Positions 1-5,952 of a stretch of DNA of 11,216 bases are shown here, in pieces. The DNA comes from Pseudomonadota bacterium (lineage in GTDB: Bacteria > Pseudomonadota > Alphaproteobacteria > Rhizobiales > Hyphomicrobiaceae). Made by a program: the position numbers and the translations under genes. Below the pieces are notes generated by a model, which saw only the letters and a program-made list of their open reading frames with translations, was not told where the DNA came from and made no database searches. The DNA lies in NCBI GenBank assembly GCA_021816505.1, contig JAKAXS010000050.1, forward strand, positions 1 through 11,216. Direction: 5' to 3'. Positions within the stretch are counted from its first letter, which is position 1; each line of letters begins with the position of its first letter.

Positions 1-1063
1 CGAGGCCAAGCACGATCGCACCCATCGGACCGGAGAAGCCGGCGGCCGGCGTGACGGCAACGAGGCCGGCAACGACGCCTGAGGCAAGGCCGAGAAGCGA
101 CGGCTTACCCTTGAACAGCCACTCTGAGAACATCCAAGCAATGCCCGCTGCTGCCGGTGCAACGAACGTGTTGACCATGGCGAGGAAGGCATAAGCGTTG
201 GCTTCGAGGTTCGAGCCGCAGTTGAAGCCGAACCAGCCGACCCACAGAAGCGATGCGCCGATCATGGTCATCGTCAGTGAGTGCGGAGGCATGGCTTCCT
301 TGCCGAAGCCGACGCGACGGCCGAGGATCAGCGCGCCAACCAGGCCGGCGATGCCGGCGTTGATGTGCACGACGGTGCCGCCGGCGAAGTCGATCGCGCC
401 CCAGCCCCAGAGGAGGCCGGCATCAGCGAACGTCGTGGCCTTCAAGGCGTCGTCGCCTGCAACGGCAGCGCTGAAGGCATCCGGCCCCGCCCAGTACCAG
501 ACCATGTGCGCCATCGGGAAGTAGACGAACGTGACCCAAAGAATGCTGAACACGAGCAGCGCGGAGAACTTCATGCGTTCGGCGAAGGCGCCGACGATGA
601 GGGCCGGCGTGATGCACGCGAACGTCATCTGGAATGCCACGAAGGCAAGCTCAGGAATGGCGGTGTTGTGCGAGAAGGTGCCGCCCAGCGTGGACGTGTC
701 GACGCCCGCGAGGAACAGCTTGGAGAAGCCACCGATGTACGAGTTGAGTTCGCCACCGTTGGTGAAGGCCAGCGAGTAGCCGTAGGTGACCCAGATGAGG
801 GCGACCACGCAAACGATGGCCAGAACCTGCATCAGCATCGACAGCATGTTTTTCGTGCGGACCATGCCGCCGTAGAACAGCGCCAGGCCCGGGATCGTCA
901 TCAGGAACACGATCACGGTCGACACGAACATGAAGGCGCTATCGCCCTTGTTCACGGTCGGCACGGGCGCGGCGTCCTGCGCGAACGCGGACGTCGCGAG
1001 CAGCGCAAGCGCCCCCGCCACGCCGAGCGCGCGAAGACCGCGCGTGGCAAAGTCAGACTTCAT
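1..1063 (-). CDS. amtB: Ammonium transporter AmtB (3' part cut by the window edge)
   Basis: Inner-membrane ammonium channel of the Amt/Mep/Rh family, which takes up ammonium as a trimer. 354 residues are visible with no stop before base 1; the family usually runs to about 430-480, so the last helices and the cytoplasmic tail are missing. Residues 1-28 look like a cleavable signal peptide (hydrophobic stretch, then TSAFA before QD), as in other AmtB precursors. Several membrane segments follow. Recognisable landmarks are the family signature around ITPALIVGAFAER (151-163), the conserved Asp and first pore histidine in DFAGGTVVHI (225-234), and FGFNCGS (278-284), which carries the pore Phe. The second pore His lies beyond the edge. 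Residues about 195-214 form a loop longer than in E. coli AmtB. The ATG at 1063 is preceded by AGGGGAG seven bases away. The gene starts 44 bases after glnK, the classic glnK-amtB operon, so it is expected to be induced by nitrogen limitation and blocked by GlnK. Confidence 0.96.
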   Translation of the reverse strand, partial: MKSDFATRGLRALGVAGALALLATSAFAQDAAPVPTVNKGDSAFMFVSTVIVFLMTIPGLALFYGGMVRTKNMLSMLMQVLAIVCVVALIWVTYGYSLAFTNGGELNSYIGGFSKLFLAGVDTSTLGGTFSHNTAIPELAFVAFQMTFACITPALIVGAFAERMKFSALLVFSILWVTFVYFPMAHMVWYWAGPDAFSAAVAGDDALKATTFADAGLLWGWGAIDFAGGTVVHINAGIAGLVGALILGRRVGFGKEAMPPHSLTMTMIGASLLWVGWFGFNCGSNLEANAYAFLAMVNTFVAPAAAGIAWMFSEWLFKGKPSLLGLASGVVAGLVAVTPAAGFSGPMGAIVLGL

Positions 1064-1107
1064 CTCATTACTCCCCTGTTGTCTCAATTCTCTCTCCATG
1101 CCCGCGC

Positions 1108-1446
1108 CTAGAGGGCCGCAGCGTCTGCTTCACCGGTGCGGATGCGCACGGTGTGTTCGATCGAGGAAACGAAGATCTTGCCGTCGCCGATCTGCCCGGT
1201 CTTGGCGGCGCGCGTGATGGCTTCGATGGCCTTAGCCACCTCGCCTGAGCCGACGACGACTTCGATCTTGATCTTGGGCAGGAAGCTCACGGCGTATTCG
1301 GCGCCGCGGTAGATTTCCGTGTGGCCCTTCTGACGGCCGTAGCCTTTGACCTCGGTGACGGTCATGCCTTGCAAGCCGAGATCGGTGAGGGCCGAGCGGA
1401 CCTCTTCCAGCTTGAACGGCTTAATGATCGCGGTGATGAGCTTCAT
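1108..1446 (-). CDS. glnK: Nitrogen regulatory PII protein GlnK
   Basis: PII signal-transduction protein of 112 residues, the usual length. PII trimers sense ATP/ADP and 2-oxoglutarate, are uridylylated on the T-loop by GlnD, and in the GlnK form bind and close the AmtB channel. The T-loop is clear: KGYGRQKGHTEIYRGAEY covers residues 34-51, with Tyr51 as the expected uridylylation site and Tyr46 also present. The C-terminal signature TGEADAAAL closes the protein. GlnK rather than GlnB is preferred because it is directly upstream of amtB and begins MKLITAIIKP. The ATG at 1446 is chosen because PII proteins start exactly there and GGGGG lies seven bases upstream. An in-frame GTG at 1482 would add 12 residues foreign to the family. 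Transcription probably starts near 1535 from the sigma-54 type promoter at 1546-1561. Confidence 0.96.
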   Translation of the reverse strand: MKLITAIIKPFKLEEVRSALTDLGLQGMTVTEVKGYGRQKGHTEIYRGAEYAVSFLPKIKIEVVVGSGEVAKAIEAITRAAKTGQIGDGKIFVSSIEHTVRIRTGEADAAAL

Positions 1447-1535
1447 GCGAGCACCCCCTGAACTCCTTATCCATGCGACCACCTCTGATGGGTGGCGCAG
1501 CCATACGGTCCGTCCGCCGCAACGGCGGTAACCGC
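1447..1535 (-). promoter_or_regulatory. Predicted structured 5' leader of glnK
   Basis: If transcription starts about 12 bases after the -12 element, the glnK mRNA has a leader of about 90 bases. Read in the RNA direction it can form CCGCCG-TTG-CGGCGG (1528 to 1514), a six-pair GC hairpin, and CCACC-N7-GGTGG (1495 to 1479). The first competes with GCGG-TTA-CCGC (1535 to 1525) at the very 5' end. The second hairpin covers the GGTGG that sits before an out-of-frame ATG at 1474. These pairings are read directly from the sequence. That they regulate anything is inference, and GC-rich DNA yields such stems easily. Confidence 0.3.
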
Positions 1536-1545
1536 GGGTTAAGAG

Positions 1546-1561
1546 ATCAAGAGCTGTGCCA
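1546..1561 (-). promoter_or_regulatory. Candidate sigma-54 (-24/-12) promoter of glnK-amtB
   Basis: On the minus strand the sequence TGGCACAGCTCTTGAT fits the RpoN consensus TGGCAC-N5-TTGCW with one mismatch. The GG of the -24 element and the GA at the -12 position are ten bases apart, as required, but the normally invariant GC is GA here. It lies about 100 bases before the glnK start. Enhancer-dependent RpoN promoters activated by NtrC are established for glnK-amtB in many proteobacteria, so location supports the call. Confidence 0.65.
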
Positions 1562-1570
1562 ATTCCGGGG

Positions 1571-1586
1571 GCACGCGCTAACGTGC
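1571..1586. promoter_or_regulatory. Inverted repeat just upstream of the glnK promoter
   Basis: GCACGCGCTAACGTGC has perfect five-base arms (GCACG/CGTGC) around six bases. It ends about ten bases upstream of the -24 element. NtrC sites share GCAC/GTGC half-sites but normally have seven bases between them and here there are eight. NtrC sites also usually lie farther upstream. It may be a degenerate NtrC site or another operator. Confidence 0.3.
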
Positions 1587-1616
1587 TGATTCTGCAGGTT
1601 TACGTTGCGCCTTGCG

Positions 1617-1639
1617 AAAAAACCGGGCTGTTCTGCCGG
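1617..1639 (-). terminator. Probable Rho-independent terminator after tesB
   Basis: Read on the minus strand, CCGGCAGAACAGCCCGG can fold into a stem of four to five GC pairs (one bulged C) with a loop of about six bases, directly followed by six T residues. It begins 43 bases after the thioesterase stop codon and lies before the glnK promoter, so it would insulate glnK-amtB from tesB read-through. The stem is short, hence moderate confidence. Confidence 0.5.
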
Positions 1640-1682
1640 CCGATATCTGCACAAAATGTAGCCGATGTAGATGTCTTGCCTA

Positions 1683-2594
1683 TTATTTGATCAGGTATGC
1701 GCTTTCTCGCCGCCGGATGAGTCCTTCTTGGGCAACGGTGGCGATCAGGCGGCCGTCTTGAGAGAAAATGCTGCCGCGGCAGAGGCCACGGGCGCCGTTG
1801 GCATTGGGGCTGTCTTGCGTATACAGCAGCCACTCGTCGGCGCGAAACGGCCGGTGGAACCACAGGGCATGATCCAGGCTCGCCAGCTGGATATCGGAAT
1901 CGAACAGCAGCTTGCCGTGGGCGATCAGCGCCGTATCGAGCAACGTGAAGTCCGAGGCGTAGGCCAGCATGCACTGGTGCAGGCTGGCGTCGTCCGGCAG
2001 CGTGCCGTTGGCCTTGATCCAAACGTGTTGGACCGGCGCGGTTTTTTCGCGTGTGAGGTAGCGCGAAATATCGACCGGACGCATTTCGAACGGGCGCTCG
2101 CGCTGCCAGTACGACCGCATGTTCTCCGGCAGGCGGTCGAGCAGCTTGCTCATCAACGTCGCCGCGCTGGGAAGTTCGTCGGGGGGTGGCACCTGGGGCA
2201 TTTCGGCCTGGTGCTCGTAGCCGTCTTCGCTTTTGTGGAACGAGGCGCTCATCGCGAACATGGTGCGGCCGTGCTGGATGGCCTTGATCCGGCGCGTGGA
2301 GAAGCTGCCGCCGTCGCGGGTGCGTTCCACCTCGTAGATGATGGGGATCGAGGGATCGCCGCCCAGCAGGAAGTAGGCGTGCAGTGAGTGTACCGGCCGC
2401 GGCTCCGAAATGGTCCGCACGGCGGCGACGAGAGCCTGGCCGAGCACCTGGCCGCCGTAGACGCGCTGCCAGCTTTCCTTGGGACTGTGGCCGCGGAACA
2501 GGTTGTCCTCCAGGCGTTCCAGGTCGAGCAGGGTCAGCAAATCCTTCAGGGCTTGGCCGTTGGATTTGGCTTCAGTTCCGGATGCAGCTGGCAT
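1683..2594 (-). CDS. tesB: Acyl-CoA thioesterase II (TesB family)
   Basis: Hydrolyses acyl-CoA esters to free fatty acid and CoA in the cytoplasm. At 303 residues it fits the double-hotdog TesB family (E. coli TesB is about 286). The N-terminal hotdog holds the characteristic VYGGQVLGQAL (residues 45-55) and HSLHAYFLLGGD (69-80). The C-terminal half holds YASDFTLLD (212-220), LASLDHALWFHRPF (238-251) and ATVAQEGLIR (285-294). By comparison with the E. coli catalytic trio Asp204, Thr228 and Gln278, the expected residues here are Asp215, Ser239 (Ser for Thr, also hydroxyl) and Gln289. The ATG at 2594 has only a weak GGCGGA-like site before it, but the N-terminus fits the family. It is divergent from the ubiquinone hydroxylase, with 122 bases between them, and appears monocistronic with its own terminator. 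The exact physiological chain-length preference cannot be read from sequence. Confidence 0.94.
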   Translation of the reverse strand: MPAASGTEAKSNGQALKDLLTLLDLERLEDNLFRGHSPKESWQRVYGGQVLGQALVAAVRTISEPRPVHSLHAYFLLGGDPSIPIIYEVERTRDGGSFSTRRIKAIQHGRTMFAMSASFHKSEDGYEHQAEMPQVPPPDELPSAATLMSKLLDRLPENMRSYWQRERPFEMRPVDISRYLTREKTAPVQHVWIKANGTLPDDASLHQCMLAYASDFTLLDTALIAHGKLLFDSDIQLASLDHALWFHRPFRADEWLLYTQDSPNANGARGLCRGSIFSQDGRLIATVAQEGLIRRRESAYLIK

Positions 2595-2716
2595 GGAGGT
2601 GTCCGCCGTTAGGTGCTATCGCTTGCCTTGAATAGGGGCGCTGGCGACTCCGCTTTGTGGAGCCCGCCGCCAACACCCTGAGAAACCTTCTGTATCAAGG
2701 AGACTGCCAGGAGGCC

Positions 2717-3964
2717 ATGACGAACGCTGCGCCGAATGGGCGCTATGACATCGTCATTTCCGGTGCGAGCTATGCCGGCTTGGCGCTGGCGCGGGGCTTG
2801 AGCCAGGCGCTGGAGGGAAGTGCGCGCATTGCGCTGGTCGACACGCGCGCGGTTGGCGGCACTGTGCCCGCTGTGGATTCGCGTGCGTTCGCGCTGTCGG
2901 CCGGCTCGCGGCGTATGCTGTCGGCGCTGGGCATCTGGGATCGGGTCGCGGATGCGGCGCAGCCGGTCTCGGCGATCGAGATCACGGACTCGTCGCTCGA
3001 TGCGGGCATCCGCCCCGTCTTGCTGACGTATGAGAATGTGGTCGAGGGTGGAGAAGCGGCGTCGTTTATCGTGCCGGCGGGGCCGTTGGGTGCTGCGCTG
3101 GCCGAGGTCGTTGCTGCGGACGCGGCGGTTGACATCCTGGCTCCGGACGAGATCGAGGCGGTCGCGTTCGACGCGGCGCGGGTGAATGCGACGCTGCGCA
3201 ATCGGGGTGCCGTCACCACGTCTCTCTTGATCGCCGCCGACGGCCGGAATTCTCCGTTACGAACGCTGGCCGGCATCAAGAGCGTTTCGCGCAGCTATCC
3301 GCAGATCGGCATCGTCACCACCGTCGCGCATGACCGGCCGCATGGTGGCCGCGCCGTCCAACATTTTCTGCCGGCGGGCCCCTTCGCCATTCTGCCGCTG
3401 ACGGGCAATCGGGCGTGCATTACCTGGACGGAAGAGGCGGACGAGGCCAAACGCATCCTGGCGCTGGACGATGCCGGTTTCCTGGACGAAGTGGACAAGC
3501 GGTTCGGCGGGCGGCTGGGGCGCCTGGCACTGGCAGGGCCGCGACAGTCTTGGCCGCTGGAACTGCATCTGGCGCGGTCGTACATTGCGCCGCGTTTCGC
3601 CGTCATCGGGGACGCGGCGCATGTCGTTCACCCGATCGCGGGGCAGGGGCTCAATCTCGCGCTGCGCGATGTGGCGGCGCTGACGGAAGCCGTGACGGAC
3701 GCGGCGCGGCTTGGCCTCGATCTGGGATCGACGCAGGCGCTGGAGCGGTACGAGCGCTGGCGGCGCTTCGACGCCACGATGTCGACCGCGGCCTTTGACG
3801 GATTGAACGTGCTGTTCTCAAATGACTCGACGCTGCTGCGCGCCGCGCGCGATGTGGGGCTGGGCCTCGTCGACCGGAGCCCGATGTTGAAGCAGATGTT
3901 CGTGACGGAGGCGGCGGGTCTGACGGGTGACGTGCCGCGGCTGCTGCGCGGCGAGGCGGTTTAG
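2717..3964 (+). CDS. FAD-dependent ubiquinone-biosynthesis hydroxylase (UbiH/UbiF/UbiL family)
   Basis: Class A flavoprotein monooxygenase that hydroxylates the aromatic ring of a ubiquinone precursor, of 415 residues as usual. The N-terminal Rossmann motif YDIVISGASYAGLALA spans residues 10-25 (GxSxAG variant of GxGxxG). DSRAFALSAGSRRML (54-68) is the family's substrate/FAD motif. The DG motif AADGRNSPLR is at 173-182, and the GD motif VIGDAAHVVHPIAGQGLNLA is at 296-315. The family contains UbiH, UbiF, UbiI, UbiM and the alphaproteobacterial UbiL, which can serve more than one ring position; which one this is cannot be settled by eye, so no symbol is given. The ATG at 2717 puts the FAD motif at the normal distance from the N-terminus. 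AGGAGG lies only two bases upstream and AAGGAG 14 bases upstream, so the ribosome site is imperfect. A GTG at 2657 would add 20 residues. mutT follows after 11 bases. Confidence 0.9.
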   Translation: MTNAAPNGRYDIVISGASYAGLALARGLSQALEGSARIALVDTRAVGGTVPAVDSRAFALSAGSRRMLSALGIWDRVADAAQPVSAIEITDSSLDAGIRPVLLTYENVVEGGEAASFIVPAGPLGAALAEVVAADAAVDILAPDEIEAVAFDAARVNATLRNRGAVTTSLLIAADGRNSPLRTLAGIKSVSRSYPQIGIVTTVAHDRPHGGRAVQHFLPAGPFAILPLTGNRACITWTEEADEAKRILALDDAGFLDEVDKRFGGRLGRLALAGPRQSWPLELHLARSYIAPRFAVIGDAAHVVHPIAGQGLNLALRDVAALTEAVTDAARLGLDLGSTQALERYERWRRFDATMSTAAFDGLNVLFSNDSTLLRAARDVGLGLVDRSPMLKQMFVTEAAGLTGDVPRLLRGEAV

Positions 3965-3975
3965 GTGGCGGGCAC

Positions 3976-4398
3976 GTGACGATCATCGAAACGACGAAAC
4001 CCATGCTGCTGGTCGCTGCCGCGGCCCTGGTCGACCGTGACAATCGCGTGCTGATCGCGCGCCGGCCGGAGGGAAAGCCGATGGCCGGGCTGTGGGAGTT
4101 TCCCGGCGGCAAGGTGGACAAGGGCGAGACGCCCGAACAGGCGCTGGTGCGCGAACTGCGCGAGGAGCTGTCGATCGAGGTGTGCGACACGTGTCTGGCG
4201 CCCTTCACGTTCGCGAGCCACGCGTACGAGGCGTTTCATCTGCTGATGCCGCTGTTCATCTGCCGCAACTGGGAAGGCGACGTCGAGCCGCGCGAGGGCC
4301 AGGAGATCAAGTGGGTGCGCGCCAGCCGCCTCGCCGACTACCCGATGCCGGACGCCGACAAACCGCTCGTGCCGTGGCTGAGGGACTTGTTGGGGTAG
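3976..4398 (+). CDS. mutT: MutT-type Nudix hydrolase (8-oxo-dGTP diphosphatase)
   Basis: A 140-residue Nudix protein expected to hydrolyse oxidised or non-canonical nucleoside triphosphates such as 8-oxo-dGTP to the monophosphate, preventing AT-to-CG transversions. The Nudix box runs from Gly45 to Ile67: GGKVDKGETPEQALVREL then REELSI, matching GX5EX7REUXEEXGU except that the near-terminal Gly is Ser66. The metal-binding glutamates Glu60, Glu63 and Glu64 are present. The fold begins with LLVAAAALVDRDNRVLIARR, and GKPMAGLWEFPGG is typical of MutT. The GTG at 3976 is chosen because GGTGGCGGG lies just before it and it leaves 11 bases after the upstream stop; the ATG at 4003 is an alternative that removes nine residues. 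It probably shares a transcript with the ubiquinone hydroxylase. Other Nudix substrates cannot be excluded, but the layout is that of MutT. Confidence 0.9.
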   Translation: MTIIETTKPMLLVAAAALVDRDNRVLIARRPEGKPMAGLWEFPGGKVDKGETPEQALVRELREELSIEVCDTCLAPFTFASHAYEAFHLLMPLFICRNWEGDVEPREGQEIKWVRASRLADYPMPDADKPLVPWLRDLLG

Positions 4399-4414
4399 GG
4401 CGGGGTCGCGCGGG

Positions 4415-5842
4415 CTACATCATGCGGCCGATGGTTGGGTTGGTGCCGGTGAGCTTCTGGTAGAGGTCGAGGATGAAGCGGTCCGTCATACCCGAAACGT
4501 AGTCGACCAGAACGAGCATGGCCTTGTAGACGTCGGCGCCGATCAGCATTTCCTTGCTGTCGGGCGGCAGAAGCGCAAACAGTCCGCGCTCGCGCAGGTC
4601 CAGCTTCTCCGGATCTGCCACGTATTGCAGCATCATTCCTCCATAAAGATCCATGACCTTCATGATGATGTCGAAGCCGGCTGCTTCGAGTTGCAACTTG
4701 CCTCCTTCATTGTAAATGGATTCTTCGCAAGCCCGTCTGATGGCAGCGACGTCGCTGGCAAATCCAGTGGCATTGAAAAGATTCTCGCCGAAGCCACCGC
4801 TAAGCAAGTCTTCTTCTCGATCACAGAAACACTCGACTGCGCGGTCGATGAGCGTCGAGACGGCAGCCGCTCGCAAATACTTGAGCCGGTCTTGCGCGTT
4901 GGCGCGTGGGATTTCGGTGTACCGAGGGAGATGGCCCTTAGTGTCGGCTATGCTTCTGAGCAACTGCTCGCAGTCGTCGAACGACAACAGCTTCATCCGG
5001 CCCGCATCTTCGATGTCGGACGTCAGGTAGCTGATGTCGTCAGCGGCCTCTACGATGTAGGCAAAGGGATGTCTTCGGTATGCGGGATCCCTCGGCTCGA
5101 TCGGCTGGCGGTCAGCATCGTATTCCGGGATCTGCAGCATCTCCAGCGCACCGTAGATCGAGGTCGCTGCAGACTTGTCGTCGCTGAAGTAGCCGAATTT
5201 GCGCTTCTTGCCTGCCTTTCTCGACGATCGCGGATACTTTGCGAAGGCTCCCATGGTCGCGTTGCTGAGCTGAAGACCGCCCCTGTCGCGCCACCCTGTC
5301 AGTCGCGTCAGGATCCGAAAACCCTGCGCGTTGCCATCGAAATTCCTGAAGTCGTCGGTGCGTGGATCGGCGAGCAGTTCGGCGACGAGATCGGCTATCT
5401 CCTCGCTTGGATGCTTCACCTCGTTGAGGCGCGCGAACCAGGTTTGAATCGCATACTCGCCGATATGCCCGAAAGGCGGATTGCCGAGATCGTGCGCGAG
5501 GCATGCGGCGCTGACGATGTCGCCTGCCATGGATGCCTTGAACTTTTTCGGGAGCCTCGGAAGCTGACGCATTGCGCCGGTAGCAATCACGCGGCCAACG
5601 TGTGCGACTTCGATTGAATGGGTGAGGCGGGTGCGCAGGTAGTCGAAAGGGGGGAAGGGATGAACTTGTGTTTTGCCCTGAAGCCTCCGGAATGGCGTGG
5701 AATTGAGGATGCGCGAGGCGTCCTCCTGAAAAACGTTGACTTCGGAGTTTTCGACCGTACTCGGTGCCTCTCGATAACGGCGGCCGGACAGCAATTTTTC
5801 CCAGGTCATCACTGGTTTCGGCTTCCGCTCCTTGTTCGACAT
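4415..5842 (-). CDS. dgt: dGTPase-type HD-domain dNTP triphosphohydrolase
   Basis: Predicted deoxynucleoside triphosphate triphosphohydrolase (dNTP to deoxynucleoside plus triphosphate), 475 residues, close to the long E. coli Dgt class (about 505) and longer than the roughly 400-residue dGTPase-like protein common in alphaproteobacteria. The N-terminus WEKLLSGRRYRE and FRRLQGKTQV (residues 51-60) are family marks. The HD metal site is complete: His75 in RTRLTHSIEV, His117-Asp118 in CLAHDLGNPPFGHIGE, and Asp268/269 in VEAADDISYL. FRNFDGNAQGFRIL (165-178) is the conserved nucleotide-pocket segment. The ATG at 5842 has GAGGAG ten bases upstream; a GTG at 5848 is only four bases from it. Five sampled 60-base lines give 164 G/C in 300 (55%), against about 65-68% in a line each of the two upstream genes, suggesting later acquisition. 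It converges on mutT with a 16-base gap. Whether it serves dNTP balance or phage defence is open. Confidence 0.9.
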   Translation of the reverse strand: MSNKERKPKPVMTWEKLLSGRRYREAPSTVENSEVNVFQEDASRILNSTPFRRLQGKTQVHPFPPFDYLRTRLTHSIEVAHVGRVIATGAMRQLPRLPKKFKASMAGDIVSAACLAHDLGNPPFGHIGEYAIQTWFARLNEVKHPSEEIADLVAELLADPRTDDFRNFDGNAQGFRILTRLTGWRDRGGLQLSNATMGAFAKYPRSSRKAGKKRKFGYFSDDKSAATSIYGALEMLQIPEYDADRQPIEPRDPAYRRHPFAYIVEAADDISYLTSDIEDAGRMKLLSFDDCEQLLRSIADTKGHLPRYTEIPRANAQDRLKYLRAAAVSTLIDRAVECFCDREEDLLSGGFGENLFNATGFASDVAAIRRACEESIYNEGGKLQLEAAGFDIIMKVMDLYGGMMLQYVADPEKLDLRERGLFALLPPDSKEMLIGADVYKAMLVLVDYVSGMTDRFILDLYQKLTGTNPTIGRMM

Positions 5843-5877
5843 CGTCACAACGCTCCTCAGTTGAGGCGCGCAACGTA

Positions 5878-5906
5878 TTGATCCGGCGGTTTGCCGGTCA
5901 ATTGAC
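5878..5906. promoter_or_regulatory. Inverted repeats over the presumed dgt promoter
   Basis: TTGATCCGGC (5878-5887) is matched, with one extra base, by GCCGGTCAA (5893-5901) across a five-base loop. This overlaps a perfect ten-base palindrome, GTCAATTGAC (5897-5906). On the minus strand TTGACC (5901 to 5896) would make a good -35 element for dgt, 53 bases before its start, but no convincing -10 follows. The repeats also lie after the methyltransferase stop, but no T-run follows on the minus strand, so a terminator is less likely than an operator. Confidence 0.3.
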
Positions 5907-5952
5907 GGATTTTAATGACGACGGAGGGTGAGGCGTTTCGCAGCCGAGCGCG

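Noticed and set aside
281..1111. A 276-codon open frame antisense to amtB.
   Set aside because: Its product is rich in Arg, His and Glu with no domain, while the minus strand encodes a clear AmtB.
4625..5617. A 330-codon open frame on the plus strand antisense to dgt.
   Set aside because: Its translation shows no recognisable family and lies opposite a gene with complete HD motifs; long antisense frames are common in GC-rich DNA.
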